NCBI GenBank assembly: GCA_900119285.1
Contig: FPIT01000003.1
Span: 124,001 to 188,000, forward strand
Direction of reading: 5' to 3'
Length of the DNA stretch: 64,000 nt
Origin: Prevotellaceae bacterium HUN156
Lineage (GTDB): Bacteria; Bacteroidota; Bacteroidia; Bacteroidales; Bacteroidaceae
In this document: positions 25,152 to 36,950 of the stretch, one piece after another
How the letters are laid out: every line of letters begins with the position of its first letter
Numbering within the stretch: the first letter of the stretch is position 1
The notes under the pieces: model-generated
The model's database searches: none
Told to the model about the DNA's origin: nothing
The model's input: only the letters and a program-made list of their open reading frames with translations
Translations under genes and position numbers: made by a program

Positions 25152-27082
25152 CTTACCACTGCAATCTTACAAACGGTTCCTTTATTACCATCGCTGGTAG
25201 CTGTAACTACCATATAGATACCTGATGCTACACGATTGCCATTACGGTCGCAACCATTCCAAGTGAAGGTACCACCATTACTGCGTCCTTCTGCCATCAG
25301 TGCACCATTAGTAGAGAGTATCTTAACGTCAGCATCATAGCTTAGACCAGTAATAGTAATCAGTCCGGTATAGTCTGGTGTAACAGGATTAGGATAAGCC
25401 CATACATTATCTGTTGTCATCTCTGTATTAGGTTCTGTGGCATCGCTGATATATGAGCATAAACCCTTTTCAGTTCCAAAGAATACTTCACCAGTCTTAT
25501 TATTGATAGCTATGGACGTAATATAATTACTGAGTAATTTACTGTTTTCAGCTGTAAAATGCTGTTCTTGCTCATTATTATCAGTGCTAATAAGATAAAC
25601 ACCGTTATTACTTGTACCAAACCATTTTCTTCCTGCTTTATCTACAGCCATACAAGTAATATCTATGCCTGACAAAAGATAATCAGCATAATCAGTACCG
25701 TCATTACGAGGAACCTTATGCTGGATTACTCCTAAAGAACTGTCATTTATCTGCTCTTCTTTCAAATAAACAGGTCCTTTATTTGTTCCTACCCATATAT
25801 AGCCATTCAAATCTTCACAAATACAGTTTATAATGATATTAGTATTTAAACTAGTACCATCTTCATTAATAAATGTATTGTATTTTTTAATGCTATTAGT
25901 TTGAGGATTATAACAAAAGAAAGCAGGTTTATTATTATGATGATTGATAAACCAAATACAGCCCTTACTATCAATAATACTTCCAATAAGTCCACGCATA
26001 GACAGGTTGGGTTTATCAATGAGTACATCATTCATAAATCCACTCCATGTGCCATTATTGCTTAGTTTAATAATAGCTGTTTTTGAGCCACTATTCAAGC
26101 AATAGAGATTACCTTGTTTATCATAGATAATACCATCTGTTCTTACGTAGCTTGGATGGTTATCACTGGCAGCAGATTGAAAATAATCAGTATTTCCTTG
26201 TGTATAGTTTTTCTGAAATACACCATCCATGAATTCATAGATTCCAGAACAGGAAGCAACCATTACGTGCTTAGAGTTAAGAGGATCAATAGCTATAGAG
26301 TTAGCATCTTCATATTTTTCAGCAAAGGCTGGAGTAATGTTTTCTTGGAACACTATCCAATCTTTATTATCATTTAATACTTGTATAATTCCTGGCCTTT
26401 TAAAGTTTCCTAATTGATACCATCCTCCACCAACAGTATAAAGATTGTTTTCGTGCATTATCATATTGTGGAAGTAGTTATACTTTGGTCCTCCAGGTTT
26501 CAATGAAGATACAAGTTGGATATACTTATCGTAATCACTATTGTCTTCTGCAGGCAGAGAGGTAGGATAATCAGGATGATTCGTGGTATAGCTGTCAGCT
26601 ATCTCAGCACGCTGTACATTGAGCTTTACGATGCCAAAGCCACAGATAAGGTAGGCATAGACACCATCAATACGAATGCTGCTGACTGTTTTATCGCCTG
26701 TGATAGATTTAGTATAGAGATCGCTGATATTGATGATATTACCATTGGTCTCTATCAGGTCGATATTAGAATTGCTATATACCACCACCAGTCGCTTAGC
26801 CTGCTTGCACCAACGGATATGACTGATATATGTATCGCTCATGCCATTGATTTTGTCGTAGGTAGTGATGCTTTGGTCTTTCTGATTATACTGATAGAGA
26901 TTGTTTGATGCCATCACAAAGAGGTCATCACCAGCAGCCTGTATTTGTTGTATTTCAGAGTATGCCAGATAGTTTCTCCAACTGCCTATTTGCGCTTTGA
27001 TAGGGCTAGTGAATAGTGAACAATGAATAGTGAACAGTGCCACTAACACCATCAGTCTGATATATGAATTGTTTTGTTTCAT
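25148..27082 (-). CDS. porZ: PorZ-like beta-propeller protein of the type IX secretion system
   Basis: 644 residues with a signal peptide ending near residue 30, then IGSWRNYLAYSEIQQIQ, the characteristic PorZ start. Two beta-propeller-type repeats follow, with blades such as GYIWVGTNKGPVYL, GRKWFGTSNNGVYLI and GEVFFGTEKGLCSYI. A C-terminal domain of about 85 residues (WAYPNPVTPDYTGLITITGL ... VASGIYMVVTA) resembles the T9SS type-A sorting domain. In Porphyromonas PorZ is a surface protein needed for T9SS cargo maturation. The part of the gene encoding the signal peptide is made of a simple repeat. The family call is by recognised architecture, not alignment. Confidence 0.8.
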   Translation of the reverse strand: MKQNNSYIRLMVLVALFTIHCSLFTSPIKAQIGSWRNYLAYSEIQQIQAAGDDLFVMASNNLYQYNQKDQSITTYDKINGMSDTYISHIRWCKQAKRLVVVYSNSNIDLIETNGNIINISDLYTKSITGDKTVSSIRIDGVYAYLICGFGIVKLNVQRAEIADSYTTNHPDYPTSLPAEDNSDYDKYIQLVSSLKPGGPKYNYFHNMIMHENNLYTVGGGWYQLGNFKRPGIIQVLNDNKDWIVFQENITPAFAEKYEDANSIAIDPLNSKHVMVASCSGIYEFMDGVFQKNYTQGNTDYFQSAASDNHPSYVRTDGIIYDKQGNLYCLNSGSKTAIIKLSNNGTWSGFMNDVLIDKPNLSMRGLIGSIIDSKGCIWFINHHNNKPAFFCYNPQTNSIKKYNTFINEDGTSLNTNIIINCICEDLNGYIWVGTNKGPVYLKEEQINDSSLGVIQHKVPRNDGTDYADYLLSGIDITCMAVDKAGRKWFGTSNNGVYLISTDNNEQEQHFTAENSKLLSNYITSIAINNKTGEVFFGTEKGLCSYISDATEPNTEMTTDNVWAYPNPVTPDYTGLITITGLSYDADVKILSTNGALMAEGRSNGGTFTWNGCDRNGNRVASGIYMVVTATSDGNKGTVCKIAVVR

Positions 27083-27118
27083 CTTATATTTTCTTTATTC
27101 ACTATTCAATGCTCAACG

Positions 27119-28642
27119 TTACTTAGTACGCAGAAATTCCACCAGCTTCTGTGTAGCCAGAGCGCGATGGCTAATCTGATTCTTGATGTCTACACCCAGT
27201 TCGGCAAAGGTCTTGTTATAGCCTTCTGGCTGGAAGATAGGATCGTAGCCAAAGCCCTCTCCTCCCCTCTTCTCGCGGATGATGTCGCCATTACAGATGC
27301 CTTCGAAGAACTGTGTCTTACCATCGATGATTAAGGTAAAGACGGTGCGGAAGCGAGCCTTGCGATTCTCTACGTTCTCCAGTTCGCTGAGCAGTTTCTT
27401 CATATTAGCTTCTGAGTCGTGACCTTCGCCACCAGCATAGCGGGCACTATATACGCCTGGTGCTCCACCCAGTGCATCAACTTCCAATCCGGTATCATCG
27501 GCAAAGCAGTTGACGTGATATTTGTCCCAAACATATTGCGCTTTAATCAGGGCATTATCCTTCAGTGTCTGTCCCTTTTCTGGTATATCGTCATGACAAC
27601 CGATATCAGCCAGTGAAAGCACTTCAAACTTGTTGCCCAGCATGTTTCTGACCTCTAACAGCTTGTTCTGGTTGTTGGTAGCAAATACTATCTTCATTTT
27701 CTTCTTGTGTTCTATCTTCTGTTTGATATGCACCTTCATCTCGTCGAAGCCTTCACCATAGACACCAATTACGAGCGACTGAGATACAAAGGCGTTAGGG
27801 TCGATCATCTTGATGAGTCGGAACATGTTGACACTCTCGTTCTTCTTAGCCAGGATACAGAGTACCTTTCTCTGCTTGCCAGTATACCATCCGTGACCAT
27901 CGAGAATCGTCACACCATGATTCATCTGAGTACCAATGGCGTTGGCTATCTCTTGCCACTTCTGCGAGAATATCATAAACTGTACTGACTGTCGCCTCTT
28001 GTTCATCACATAGTCGAGCACATAGTTCTCCATCATCATCACACAGAAGCCGAACATCACCTTGTGGGCACGCTCCAGATAGGTACCAAACTGTGGGAAG
28101 AACATACAGGAGCCGATGATACAGAAGTCGGCAGTAATCAATACGCTACCCAGTGAAACATTGTGGTACTTGTTTACTGAAGCAGCAATTATATCCGTAC
28201 CTCCCGTAGAACCATTATGCATGAAGACAAGAGCCAGTGAGATACCTGTCATCATACAGCCTATAATCATCGACATAAAGTCTTGTCCCTCGCCCATCAA
28301 CTTAAAGGGTAAGTCGCTACCCGGCTGTTTAGGAACGATGTCTTGGGCAAACACCAGCATGAAGTAGAGCGTAAAGATGGCAAAGATGGTCTTCATCAAG
28401 AATTTCCATCCCAATATCTTCAGCGCCACTATCAGCAAGAGACCATTGATGATGATGTAGGTATTCTCCAAGTGGAATCCTGTGGCATAATAGATGATAG
28501 CCGACAGACCCGTTACGCCACCAGCAACAATCTGGTAGGGCATCAGGAATACCGTGAAGGCTACTGTATAGATAGCGAGGCCAAGGGCTATAAACATATA
28601 GTCCTTAACCTCGTTGAGGATTAATTTGTGATCGACAGTCAT
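27119..28642 (-). CDS. Fusion of a YitT-family membrane protein with RdgB/HAM1 purine NTP pyrophosphatase
   Basis: 507 residues in one frame. Residues 1-315 are a YitT (DUF161 plus C-terminal DUF2179) membrane protein: five or more hydrophobic helices, the motif [13 protein letters not shown] near 145, and the soluble DUF2179 part with [13 protein letters not shown]. Residue 316 begins [16 protein letters not shown], the normal start of RdgB, and 192 residues follow with [20 protein letters not shown] and [11 protein letters not shown], the complete ITP/XTP pyrophosphatase. No stop codon lies at the joint (KQKIEHKKK then M at 27697). The RdgB part may also be made separately from that ATG. 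Neighbour of leuS (43-base gap). Confidence 0.85.
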   Translation of the reverse strand: MTVDHKLILNEVKDYMFIALGLAIYTVAFTVFLMPYQIVAGGVTGLSAIIYYATGFHLENTYIIINGLLLIVALKILGWKFLMKTIFAIFTLYFMLVFAQDIVPKQPGSDLPFKLMGEGQDFMSMIIGCMMTGISLALVFMHNGSTGGTDIIAASVNKYHNVSLGSVLITADFCIIGSCMFFPQFGTYLERAHKVMFGFCVMMMENYVLDYVMNKRRQSVQFMIFSQKWQEIANAIGTQMNHGVTILDGHGWYTGKQRKVLCILAKKNESVNMFRLIKMIDPNAFVSQSLVIGVYGEGFDEMKVHIKQKIEHKKKMKIVFATNNQNKLLEVRNMLGNKFEVLSLADIGCHDDIPEKGQTLKDNALIKAQYVWDKYHVNCFADDTGLEVDALGGAPGVYSARYAGGEGHDSEANMKKLLSELENVENRKARFRTVFTLIIDGKTQFFEGICNGDIIREKRGGEGFGYDPIFQPEGYNKTFAELGVDIKNQISHRALATQKLVEFLRTK

Positions 28643-28685
28643 ATATTCAATGCATAATGATTAATGCATAATGCATAATGATTAA

Positions 28686-31535
28686 TTACTTACCCAGTAC
28701 GATATTCACCATGCGCTTTGGTACGATGATAACCTTAATGATGGGTTTGCCATCAATGTACTTAGGACTACGCTCGTCAGCAAGAACAGCCTTCTGGATG
28801 GTATCGTTGTCGGCATCTGCTGGGAACTCCATGTCGAAGCGAGTCTTACCATTGAAGGCTACACCCAGCTTCACACTATTCTCTACGAGGTACTCCTCGT
28901 TCCAGGTAGGCCATTTCGCATCGCATACACTACCCTCGCCTCCCAGGGCTTCCCACAACTCTTCGGCAATGTGTGGAGCAAAGGGAGCAATCAGCACTAC
29001 GAGCGTCTTCAGCAACTCGCGATTGTGGCACTTCTGCTGAGCCAACTCATTTACGCAAATCATGAAGGCAGAGATGCTGGTGTTGTAAGAGAATACCTCG
29101 ATGTCCTGTGTAACTTTCTTGATAAGCTTATGAACGCTCTTCAGTGACTCCTTAGCAGGCTCTGCATCGTCAACGATAATAGTGTCGGCATTATCGCGGC
29201 TATTGCCATAATAGAGTGCCCAGAACTTCTTCAAGAAGCGATGGCAACCATCGATACCATTGGTATCCCAAGGCTTAGACTGCTCTACAGGTCCGAGGAA
29301 CATCTCGTACAGACGCAGCGTATCGGCACCATACTTCTCTACAATCATATCGGGGTTCACCACGTTGAACATCGACTTTGACATCTTCTCTACAGCCCAT
29401 CCGCAGATATACTTGCCATCTTCGAGGATGAACTCAGCGTTGTTATACTCTGGGCGCCAAGCCTTGAAGGCCTCTACGTCGAGCACATCGGCACTAACGA
29501 TGTTGACATCTACGTGGATAGGTGTTGTCTCCTTATAGTTCTTACGCAGGTTCAAGCTTACAAACTTGCCCTTGTCGGCACCCTCGTCTTCGATACGATA
29601 TACAAAGTTTGAGCGTCCCTGAATCATACCCTGGTTCACCAACTTCTTGAATGGCTCGTCCTCGCAAGAGTAACCTGAGTCGAAAAGGAACTTATTCCAG
29701 AAGCGAGAATAAATCAAGTGACCGGTAGCATGCTCAGTACCACCTACATAGAGGTCAACATTGCGCCAGTATTCGTCGGCATCCTTACCCACAAGTGCCT
29801 GCTCGTTCTTAGGATCCATGTAGCGCAGATAGTAGGCTGAAGAGCCTGCAAATCCTGGCATAGTGTTCAGCTCCAAGGGGAATACGGTGTCGTTATCGAT
29901 TGCGGAACAATCGACCACTGTATTGGTTTTGGTATCCCAAGCCCACTTCTTGGCGCGTCCCAATGGTGGCTCACCCGTCTCAGTAGGCTTATACTCGTCG
30001 ATTTCTGGTAGCTGCAAAGGCAGGCATTCCTTTGGAATCATATAGGGCATATCGTCCTTGTAATATACAGGGAATGGCTCGCCCCAGTAGCGCTGACGAG
30101 AGAAGATAGCATCGCGCAAACGATAGTTGACCTTTACGCGACCTAAGCCCTGCTCCGTAACATACTTTTTGGTGGCAGCGATGGCCTCCTTTACGGTGAG
30201 TCCGTTCAGGCTGAATTTGTCTGAAGCAGAGTTGCAAACAATACCCTCTTTGGCATCATAGCTCTCTTCAGATACGTCGGCACCCTCAATCAGCGGAATG
30301 ATGGGCAGGTTGAAGTGCTTAGCAAAGGCGTAGTCACGAGAGTCGTGAGCAGGTACAGCCATGATGGCACCCGTACCGTAGCCTGCCAGTACGTATTCTG
30401 AAATCCAGATGGGAATTTTCTTATCGTTGAATGGATTGATAGCATAAGAGCCTGAGAATACGCCCGTTACCTTCTTGTCGGAGATACGGTCGCGCTCTGT
30501 ACGCTTCTTCACATAAGCCAGATATTTCTCTACCTCTTCTTTCTGGTCTGCTGTGGTGAGCTCGGCCACGAGGTCGCTCTCTGGAGCCAACACCATAAAG
30601 GTAACACCGAACATGGTATCGGCACGAGTGGTAAAGATGGTGAAGTGCTTGTCAGAGTCAGCCACATTAAACTCTACCTCAGTACCCTCAGAGCGACCAA
30701 TCCAGTTGCGCTGAGTTTCTTTCAGAGAGTCTGTCCAGTCGATATCCTCCAGTCCGTCGAGCAGTCGCTGGGCGTAAGCCGATACGCGCAGACACCACTG
30801 GCGCATCTTCTTCTGTTCTACGGGATAGCCACCACGCTCTGATACACCATTGATAACCTCGTCGTTGGCCAATACCGTACCCAGTGCGGGACACCAGTTT
30901 ACCATGGTCTCTGCCAGGTAGGCGATACGATAGTTCATCAATACCTCCTGCTTCTTCTTCTCAGAGAAGGCATTCCACTCAGCAGCAGTGAAGTGAAGCT
31001 CTTCAGAACCCAGTGCATGACAGTCCTCAGTACCCATCAGTTCGAAGTGTTCTATCAGCTTGATGGTAGGCTGAGCCTTGTGCGAAGCGGTGCTATAGTA
31101 GCTCTTGAACATGCGCTGGAAGGCCCACTGTGTCCACTTATAGTAGATAGGGTCGCAGGTGCGAACCTCGCGCTCCCAGTCGAATGAGAATCCAATCTTG
31201 TCCAGCTGCTGGCGATAGCGATTGATATTCTCTGTAGTGGTCTTTTCGGGGTGCTGACCAGTCTGAATAGCATATTGCTCTGCAGGCAGTCCGTAAGCGT
31301 CGTAACCCATGGGGTTCAACACGTTGTAGCCCTGCAAGCGCTTAAAGCGAGCATAGATATCTGAAGCAATATAACCTAAGGGGTGACCAACGTGAAGTCC
31401 CGCACCAGAAGGGTAGGGGAACATGTTCAGTACGTAGAACTTTTTCTTCGTAGGGTCTTCCTTAACGCGATAGGTCTGCATCTCTACCCATCTCTTCTGC
31501 CATTTCTGTTCAATGTCTCTGAAGTTGTATTCCAT
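28686..31535 (-). CDS. leuS: Leucyl-tRNA synthetase
   Basis: Class Ia aminoacyl-tRNA synthetase charging tRNA-Leu, 949 residues. HIGH motif in [17 protein letters not shown] near residue 49 and KMSKS in [15 protein letters not shown] near residue 715. The CP1 editing domain includes [20 protein letters not shown] and the [16 protein letters not shown] segment. The length, slightly above the roughly 860 of many bacteria, fits Bacteroidota members with insertions. Transcribed from a promoter in a repeated element. Confidence 0.97.
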   Translation of the reverse strand: MEYNFRDIEQKWQKRWVEMQTYRVKEDPTKKKFYVLNMFPYPSGAGLHVGHPLGYIASDIYARFKRLQGYNVLNPMGYDAYGLPAEQYAIQTGQHPEKTTTENINRYRQQLDKIGFSFDWEREVRTCDPIYYKWTQWAFQRMFKSYYSTASHKAQPTIKLIEHFELMGTEDCHALGSEELHFTAAEWNAFSEKKKQEVLMNYRIAYLAETMVNWCPALGTVLANDEVINGVSERGGYPVEQKKMRQWCLRVSAYAQRLLDGLEDIDWTDSLKETQRNWIGRSEGTEVEFNVADSDKHFTIFTTRADTMFGVTFMVLAPESDLVAELTTADQKEEVEKYLAYVKKRTERDRISDKKVTGVFSGSYAINPFNDKKIPIWISEYVLAGYGTGAIMAVPAHDSRDYAFAKHFNLPIIPLIEGADVSEESYDAKEGIVCNSASDKFSLNGLTVKEAIAATKKYVTEQGLGRVKVNYRLRDAIFSRQRYWGEPFPVYYKDDMPYMIPKECLPLQLPEIDEYKPTETGEPPLGRAKKWAWDTKTNTVVDCSAIDNDTVFPLELNTMPGFAGSSAYYLRYMDPKNEQALVGKDADEYWRNVDLYVGGTEHATGHLIYSRFWNKFLFDSGYSCEDEPFKKLVNQGMIQGRSNFVYRIEDEGADKGKFVSLNLRKNYKETTPIHVDVNIVSADVLDVEAFKAWRPEYNNAEFILEDGKYICGWAVEKMSKSMFNVVNPDMIVEKYGADTLRLYEMFLGPVEQSKPWDTNGIDGCHRFLKKFWALYYGNSRDNADTIIVDDAEPAKESLKSVHKLIKKVTQDIEVFSYNTSISAFMICVNELAQQKCHNRELLKTLVVLIAPFAPHIAEELWEALGGEGSVCDAKWPTWNEEYLVENSVKLGVAFNGKTRFDMEFPADADNDTIQKAVLADERSPKYIDGKPIIKVIIVPKRMVNIVLGK

Positions 31536-31573
31536 TTTTTGTATTGTGTTTTGTTTATTTCATCCTTTAGGAT

Positions 31574-31679
31574 GCAAAGTTAGTGCAAATCGAGCGAAAT
31601 ACCAAATTTATTTGGATATTTCCGAGATGCAGCCTAACTTCGGCGAAGCCAAAGGTAATAATTAGTGAGAAATACAAAG
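31574..31679. repeat. Promoter-bearing repeated element, copy 2 of 3
   Basis: GCAAAGTTAGTGCAAATCGA starts the element. A middle with TTTATTTGGATATTTCCGAG follows, then the hairpin CTTCGGCGAAG (31638-31648), then CAAAGGTA and AATAATTAGTGAG. The order matches copies 1 and 3. Minus-strand -7 boxes are at 31575-31582 and 31650-31657. Confidence 0.7.
31575..31582 (-). promoter_or_regulatory. Promoter -7 box for leuS
   Basis: Minus strand reads TAACTTTG, about 40 bases upstream of the leuS ATG. A second box, TACCTTTG, lies at 31650-31657. Confidence 0.6.
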
Positions 31680-32158
31680 GGAAAACGTTATTTGGTTGAT
31701 ATAATAGAAAACTATTAACAAATGAATGCCTGAGAATGGCGCAAAACTCACCAACTACTCATTGCCTTAGCTATGGCGAAAATATAAGCCATTTTGCATC
31801 TTTTTGATTATCAGTGACTTCTATTTTCCTTACACTTTCTACGCCAAATAATAGGCTGAAAACACCCATAAATTAGTCTGTTTTCTATCGAAAACCAGCC
31901 TGTCTACGCCATGTGTCAGCCTGATTTGTTACGTAAATCAGCTAGTTTGACGTAACATTACCCATAGAATTATGCCGTCAAACCCCTCGCAAAGTGCCTT
32001 CAAACTCCTCGCTACCCCTTATCGCCATCCATCGCTGCGCTAGAAGTGCTCCTCCCGATGTGTTAAATTCTTACCAATTTACTTGACACATATCTCTCAT
32101 ACGAATATTTTTTAATTAATTTTTACCTTATTATTATGCAACTTCCCAAATAATTTCG

Positions 32159-32166
32159 TATCTTTG
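32159..32166 (+). promoter_or_regulatory. Promoter -7 box for the secreted protein gene
   Basis: TATCTTTG, 45 bases upstream of the ATG at 32212, followed by an A/T-rich leader. Confidence 0.6.
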
Positions 32167-32211
32167 TGGCAACATTTATATTATTATAGTTAACTAAAAC
32201 AATTAATGCTT

Positions 32212-34251
32212 ATGAACAAAATTTTACGCTATTCATTTATGATGCTTCTTGCGCTTATTTGTGGAAGTATCAACGCTGCAACTATTGTGTTCAGTGAGTT
32301 AAACCTTGAAAATGGTGTTCAGTATTCTGATCCATTTGATGGAGGTGATTATACCGTTACTTTTGCTGGTGGTGGAAATGATGGTAAGTACTACGATACT
32401 GGTGCTGCTATCCGTGTTTATGGTAATGGTACAATGACTGTTGCTGCTAAGAGTGGTAAACTTACTAAGATTGTTCTTACTTTTGATGGCTCTAATAAGC
32501 CTACAAGTAGTGATGTTGTTAATGTTGGTTCTTACAACGTAGAGACAGGAACATGGATTGGTGAAGCAGCTTCTGTAACATTTACACGTCCTACAGGAAG
32601 TGGTCACTGGCGTATTAAGTCTGTAGATGCTACTGTTGGTGGTGCTGTTGATACTCGTAAGGCTACAACCATCGAGTTTGCTGATGGCTATCAGACAAAG
32701 ATTGCCGGAGGTCCTGATGGTATGTTCCCAGAGGTTGGCTATAGCGTAGCTCTGCCTACTGCTACAGTAATGTCTGAGGGCGCTGCTGTTGCTGGTGCAA
32801 CTATCGAGTGGTCTCTGACTGTTAAGTCTTGGAAGGAAGGTAAGGCTGAGCCTACCATTGAGGATGGTAAGATTAAATTCGTTGATGGTGCTCGTGGCGA
32901 GATTGAGGTAAAGGCTTCTTTCGCTGGTAACACTTCTTACTTGGAGTCTACTAAGACCTATGACTTGAAGGTATATAACTCATACGGTCTGCTGAGCGAG
33001 ATGGTAGACGATATCGTTGATCCTAACTTTGAGAAGGACGACGATAACGATGCTAATGGTTCATTGGTATTCTACTTCTTCAGAAACATTGATGCTGAAG
33101 GAATCCCCTCAGTAACGAATACTGTTACTTATGTAAATGGTAAGTATATCTACCTGACTGATGGTGAGAAGAACCTCCTGTTCTATGGTACCAACTCTCA
33201 GAACCTGAAGGCTGGTGACGTAATCAGCGGAAATATTAGCGAGACTAATCTCGGTGGATTCTGGGGCAACTTGAAGCGCTTCAATAAGTTGCCTGAGTTC
33301 GCATTCACCGATATGAATGTAAAGGTAGAGAGCGAGGGTGAGGCTCCAGCTCCTAAGGTTATCACCGTAGGTGACCTGAAGGACAACCTCAACGCTTATG
33401 TAAAGATTAAGAATGCTGTATTTGTAGAAGCTAACGAGAAGAATCTGACCTTCACCGTAGGTGAGCAGACACTGGCTATCTACAACCAGTTTACTGTAGA
33501 TGTAGCTGCTCTGGAGGCAGGTAAAACATACGACCTGACAGGTACTGTTTGCGTACGTAAGAAGAAGAACGAGGATGCTATCTATCAGCTCTATCTTACT
33601 GCTTTTGAGGAAGCTGCTAATCCTTATCCCGAGCTCCCCGAACTGCCTACTGTAGAGCAGCAGCCTATCCTGAAGTTTACTGCTAATGGTCAGTGGGCTT
33701 CTTACACCTTCAACAAGGCTGACTTCTATGCTAAGGACTACAAGGGCTTCCGCATTGAGTATTCTAACATGAATACTGTAGAGTCTGGTTCTGCATTCAA
33801 CATCCTGATTAACTCTAAGGAGACTCATCTGGGTAAGGACTGGAAGGGTGACGACGCTCAGGTTCCTAACATGACTTGCTACAAGAATGTTGGTTTCGAT
33901 GCAGCTCACAACGTATTCGAGGGCAACTTCGCTGAGTTCGTACTTACCGATGATCCTAACACTACTTGCCAGACTATCACACAGTTTGCTCTGCAGGCAT
34001 GCGATAAGAACCACACCGTTATCATCAAGAAGGTGGTATTCATCAAGAACGATGATACAGAGGTTCTGCCTGAGTACAGAGGCGATGACTGGGGTGGCAC
34101 AGCTTACACCATCGAAGACCTCACCGATGGCATCAACAATGTAAATGCTGATAAGGCTGAGAACGGCGTTATGTATAACCTCGCTGGCCAGAAGGTAAAC
34201 AATGGCTATAAGGGCGTAGTTATCATGAATGGTAAAAAAATGATGAAGTAA
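32212..34251 (+). CDS. Large secreted protein of unknown function with Prevotella C-terminal motif
   Basis: About 679 residues with signal peptide (YSFMMLLALICGSINA). The body is beta-rich and acidic. Residues about 20-145 look like a lectin-like or adhesin beta-sandwich; a middle part (LTDGEKNLLFYG ... AGDVISGNISE) resembles OB-fold domains of secreted Bacteroidota proteins. The C-terminus MYNLAGQKVNNGYKGVVIMN then KKMMK follows the pattern Y-x-L-x-G-x-K-V...KG-x-x-I-x-x-G-K-K seen in two other secreted proteins here. An ATG two codons upstream (32206) is also possible. No enzymatic motif found. Confidence 0.75.
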   Translation: MNKILRYSFMMLLALICGSINAATIVFSELNLENGVQYSDPFDGGDYTVTFAGGGNDGKYYDTGAAIRVYGNGTMTVAAKSGKLTKIVLTFDGSNKPTSSDVVNVGSYNVETGTWIGEAASVTFTRPTGSGHWRIKSVDATVGGAVDTRKATTIEFADGYQTKIAGGPDGMFPEVGYSVALPTATVMSEGAAVAGATIEWSLTVKSWKEGKAEPTIEDGKIKFVDGARGEIEVKASFAGNTSYLESTKTYDLKVYNSYGLLSEMVDDIVDPNFEKDDDNDANGSLVFYFFRNIDAEGIPSVTNTVTYVNGKYIYLTDGEKNLLFYGTNSQNLKAGDVISGNISETNLGGFWGNLKRFNKLPEFAFTDMNVKVESEGEAPAPKVITVGDLKDNLNAYVKIKNAVFVEANEKNLTFTVGEQTLAIYNQFTVDVAALEAGKTYDLTGTVCVRKKKNEDAIYQLYLTAFEEAANPYPELPELPTVEQQPILKFTANGQWASYTFNKADFYAKDYKGFRIEYSNMNTVESGSAFNILINSKETHLGKDWKGDDAQVPNMTCYKNVGFDAAHNVFEGNFAEFVLTDDPNTTCQTITQFALQACDKNHTVIIKKVVFIKNDDTEVLPEYRGDDWGGTAYTIEDLTDGINNVNADKAENGVMYNLAGQKVNNGYKGVVIMNGKKMMK

Positions 34252-34274
34252 TCATACTGACATCTGATAAATAA

Positions 34275-34307
34275 GAGCGGAACTCTTGGTAGTTTCGCTC
34301 TTTTTTT
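34275..34307 (+). terminator. Terminator abutting the mutS promoter
   Basis: GAGCGGAACT pairs with AGTTTCGCTC (one G-U) around a 6-base loop and runs into seven T. The mutS -7 box begins two bases later. Confidence 0.88.
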
Positions 34308-34308
34308 G

Positions 34309-34316
34309 TACTTTTG
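34309..34316 (+). promoter_or_regulatory. Promoter -7 box for mutS
   Basis: TACTTTTG (TAnnTTTG) directly follows the upstream terminator's T-run. The ATG is 21 bases downstream. Confidence 0.55.
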
Positions 34317-34337
34317 CAAAACAAATTTTGAAGGAAT

Positions 34338-36950
34338 ATGGCAAAGGAATTGACCCCAATGATGAAGCAGTTTTTTGACCTCAAGGCTAAGCACCCTGAG
34401 GCCTTGTTGCTGTTTCGTTGTGGCGACTTCTACGAAACCTATTGCGAGGATGCTGTCATCGCTTCCCAGATACTGGGCATCACACTGACACATCGTAACA
34501 ATGGGGCAGGAGCAAGGGGCGACGAGATGGCTGGTTTCCCTCATCATGCACTGGATACCTATCTACCTAAGTTGATAAGAGCAGGCAGGCGCGTAGCTAT
34601 CTGCGACCAGTTGGAAGACCCGAAGCTAACCAAGAAGTTGGTGAAGAGAGGTATTACCGAACTGGTGACACCGGGTGTGGCTATGAGCGACACCGTGCTG
34701 AACTATAAGGAGAACAACTTCCTGGCTGCTGTACACTTCGGAAAAGGTGCCTGCGGAGTAGCCTTCTTGGATATCTCTACAGGTGAATTCCTAACGGGTG
34801 AGGGCACCTACGACTACGTAGAAAAGCTGGTGGCCAATTTCCAACCAAAGGAGGTGCTCTATGACCGTGAGCATCGTCATGACTTCGAACGCTACTTTGG
34901 TACTCGTCTCTGTACCTTCGAAATGGATGAGTGGGTATTCACAGAGCAGACAGCTCAGCAGAAGCTCTATCGTCATTTCAATGTGAAGTCACTGAAGGGT
35001 TTTGGCGTAGACCACCTGAAGAGTGGTGTCATCGCTGCTGGAGCCATTCTGCAATACTTGGAACAGACTCTGCATTCGCAGATTAGTCATATCACCACAC
35101 TGTCACGCATCGAGGAAGAGCGCTACGTGAGACTGGATAAGTTTACTGTTCGTTCGCTGGAGTTGGTAGGTACGATGCAAGAGGGTGGTAAGTCGCTGCT
35201 TGATGTTATCGACCATACCGTATCGCCAATGGGTAGCCGATTGCTACGACGTTGGGTGGTATTCCCATTAAAAGACGAGAAGCCTATCAACGAGCGTCTT
35301 GATATAGTGGACTACTTCTTCCGCGAGCCTGTCTTCCGTGAGCTGATAGACGAACACTTGCATCATATTGGCGACTTGGAGCGTATCGTTTCTAAAGTAG
35401 CTGTAGGACGCGTGTCGCCTCGCGAAATGGTACAGATGAAGGTGGCGCTGCAAGCCATAGAACCCATCAAGCATGCCTGTCTGCAAGCAAGCAATGAGTC
35501 GCTGAAGCGAGTAGGGGAGCGCCTGAGTATTTGTGAGACACTGCGCGACCGCATTGAGCGAGAGATACAGAATGATCCTCCTCAGCTGGTGCAGAAGGGT
35601 GGGGTGATACGCGATGGCGTGAATGCCGAACTCGACGAGTTGCGTCAGATAGCCTTTAGTGGTAAGGACTACCTGTTGCAGATACAGGAGCGCGAGGCTC
35701 AGGAAACGGGCATCTCGTCGCTGAAGATAGGCTATAACAATGTCTTTGGATACTATCTGGAGGTAAGAAATACCTATAAGGATAAGGTGCCACAGGAGTG
35801 GGTACGCAAGCAGACACTGGCGCAGGCAGAGCGCTATATCACGCAGGAGCTGAAGGAGTATGAAGAGAAGATTCTGGGGGCTGAGGATAAGATTCTTTCT
35901 TTGGAGCAACGACTCTTTACAGAGCTGATAGTTGCTGCTCAGGAGTTTATCCCACAGATACAGCAGAATGCTAACGTGATAGCTCATCTCGACTGTCTGT
36001 TGAGTGCTGCTAAGGTTGCTGAAGAGAACCATTATGTGCGTCCTGTCATAGAAGATAGCGACGTGATAGATATCAAGCAAGGACGTCATCCGGTGATAGA
36101 GACACAACTACCTCTGGGTGAGCGCTATGTGCCCAATGATATATTGCTCGACCAGGAGCGTCAGCAGATCATCATCATTACAGGTCCTAATATGGCTGGT
36201 AAATCGGCACTGCTGCGTCAAACTGCCCTCATCGTGCTGTTGGCTCAGATAGGTAGTTTCGTGCCTGCAGAGAGCGCGAGAATCGGTTTAGTAGACAAGA
36301 TATTTACTCGTGTGGGAGCTTCTGATAATATCTCTCTGGGTGAATCTACCTTTATGGTGGAGATGACAGAGGCTTCTAACATATTAAATAATGTAACGCC
36401 TCGCTCGTTGGTACTCTTCGATGAGTTGGGTCGTGGTACTTCTACCTATGATGGTATCTCTATTGCATGGGCCATCGTAGAATACCTGCACGAACATCCT
36501 AAGGCTCAGGCGCGTACACTCTTTGCTACGCACTATCATGAGTTGAACGAGATGGAAAAGAACTTCCAACGCATCAAGAACTATAACGTAAGCGTGAAAG
36601 AGGTTGACGGAAAGGTAATCTTCTTGCGCCGTTTGGAGCGTGGAGGTAGTGAGCACTCGTTCGGTATCCATGTAGCAGAGATATCGGGTATGCCAAAAAG
36701 CATTGTAAAGCGTGCCAACGTTATCCTGAAGCAGTTAGAAAGTGAGAATGCACAGGTTGGTGCTGTTGGAAAGCCTACTGCAGAGATAGCACAGAGTCGT
36801 GAGGGAATGCAACTCTCGTTCTTCCAACTCGATGATCCTGTACTCTGTCAGGTACGCGATGAGATACTTGGACTGGATGTGAATAATTTGACGCCTATTG
36901 AGGCTCTCAATAAACTAAACGATATCAAGAAAATCGTCTCAGGTAAATGA
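34338..36950 (+). CDS. mutS: DNA mismatch repair protein MutS
   Basis: Mismatch-recognition ATPase, 870 residues. N-terminal mismatch-binding motif [16 protein letters not shown] contains the Phe-x-Glu wedge (normally GDFYE, here intact). The connector and lever domains follow. Walker A is [15 protein letters not shown] near residue 615, Walker [14 protein letters not shown] near 695 and the signature ATHYHEL. The C-terminal region [16 protein letters not shown] resembles the beta-clamp-binding segment of MutS proteins. Own promoter and own terminator. Confidence 0.97.
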   Translation: MAKELTPMMKQFFDLKAKHPEALLLFRCGDFYETYCEDAVIASQILGITLTHRNNGAGARGDEMAGFPHHALDTYLPKLIRAGRRVAICDQLEDPKLTKKLVKRGITELVTPGVAMSDTVLNYKENNFLAAVHFGKGACGVAFLDISTGEFLTGEGTYDYVEKLVANFQPKEVLYDREHRHDFERYFGTRLCTFEMDEWVFTEQTAQQKLYRHFNVKSLKGFGVDHLKSGVIAAGAILQYLEQTLHSQISHITTLSRIEEERYVRLDKFTVRSLELVGTMQEGGKSLLDVIDHTVSPMGSRLLRRWVVFPLKDEKPINERLDIVDYFFREPVFRELIDEHLHHIGDLERIVSKVAVGRVSPREMVQMKVALQAIEPIKHACLQASNESLKRVGERLSICETLRDRIEREIQNDPPQLVQKGGVIRDGVNAELDELRQIAFSGKDYLLQIQEREAQETGISSLKIGYNNVFGYYLEVRNTYKDKVPQEWVRKQTLAQAERYITQELKEYEEKILGAEDKILSLEQRLFTELIVAAQEFIPQIQQNANVIAHLDCLLSAAKVAEENHYVRPVIEDSDVIDIKQGRHPVIETQLPLGERYVPNDILLDQERQQIIIITGPNMAGKSALLRQTALIVLLAQIGSFVPAESARIGLVDKIFTRVGASDNISLGESTFMVEMTEASNILNNVTPRSLVLFDELGRGTSTYDGISIAWAIVEYLHEHPKAQARTLFATHYHELNEMEKNFQRIKNYNVSVKEVDGKVIFLRRLERGGSEHSFGIHVAEISGMPKSIVKRANVILKQLESENAQVGAVGKPTAEIAQSREGMQLSFFQLDDPVLCQVRDEILGLDVNNLTPIEALNKLNDIKKIVSGK

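Larger units (their letters stand above)
31536..32211. repeat. Gap with promoter repeat copy 2 and degenerate repeats
   Basis: No gene seen. 31574-31679 is the second copy of the promoter-bearing repeat. At about 31855-32000 there are words also found in the repeat blocks at 3.85 and 61.1 kb, notably GCCGTCAAACCC (31973-31984), with runs such as AGCCTGTCTACGCC and GTCAGCCTGATTTG. A plus-strand promoter lies at 32159. Confidence 0.6.

Noticed and set aside
33109..34014. Open frame of 301 codons on the minus strand
   Set aside because: Antisense shadow of the secreted protein gene; no promoter and no motif.
35268..36107. Open frame of 279 codons on the minus strand
   Set aside because: Antisense to mutS, which is complete.
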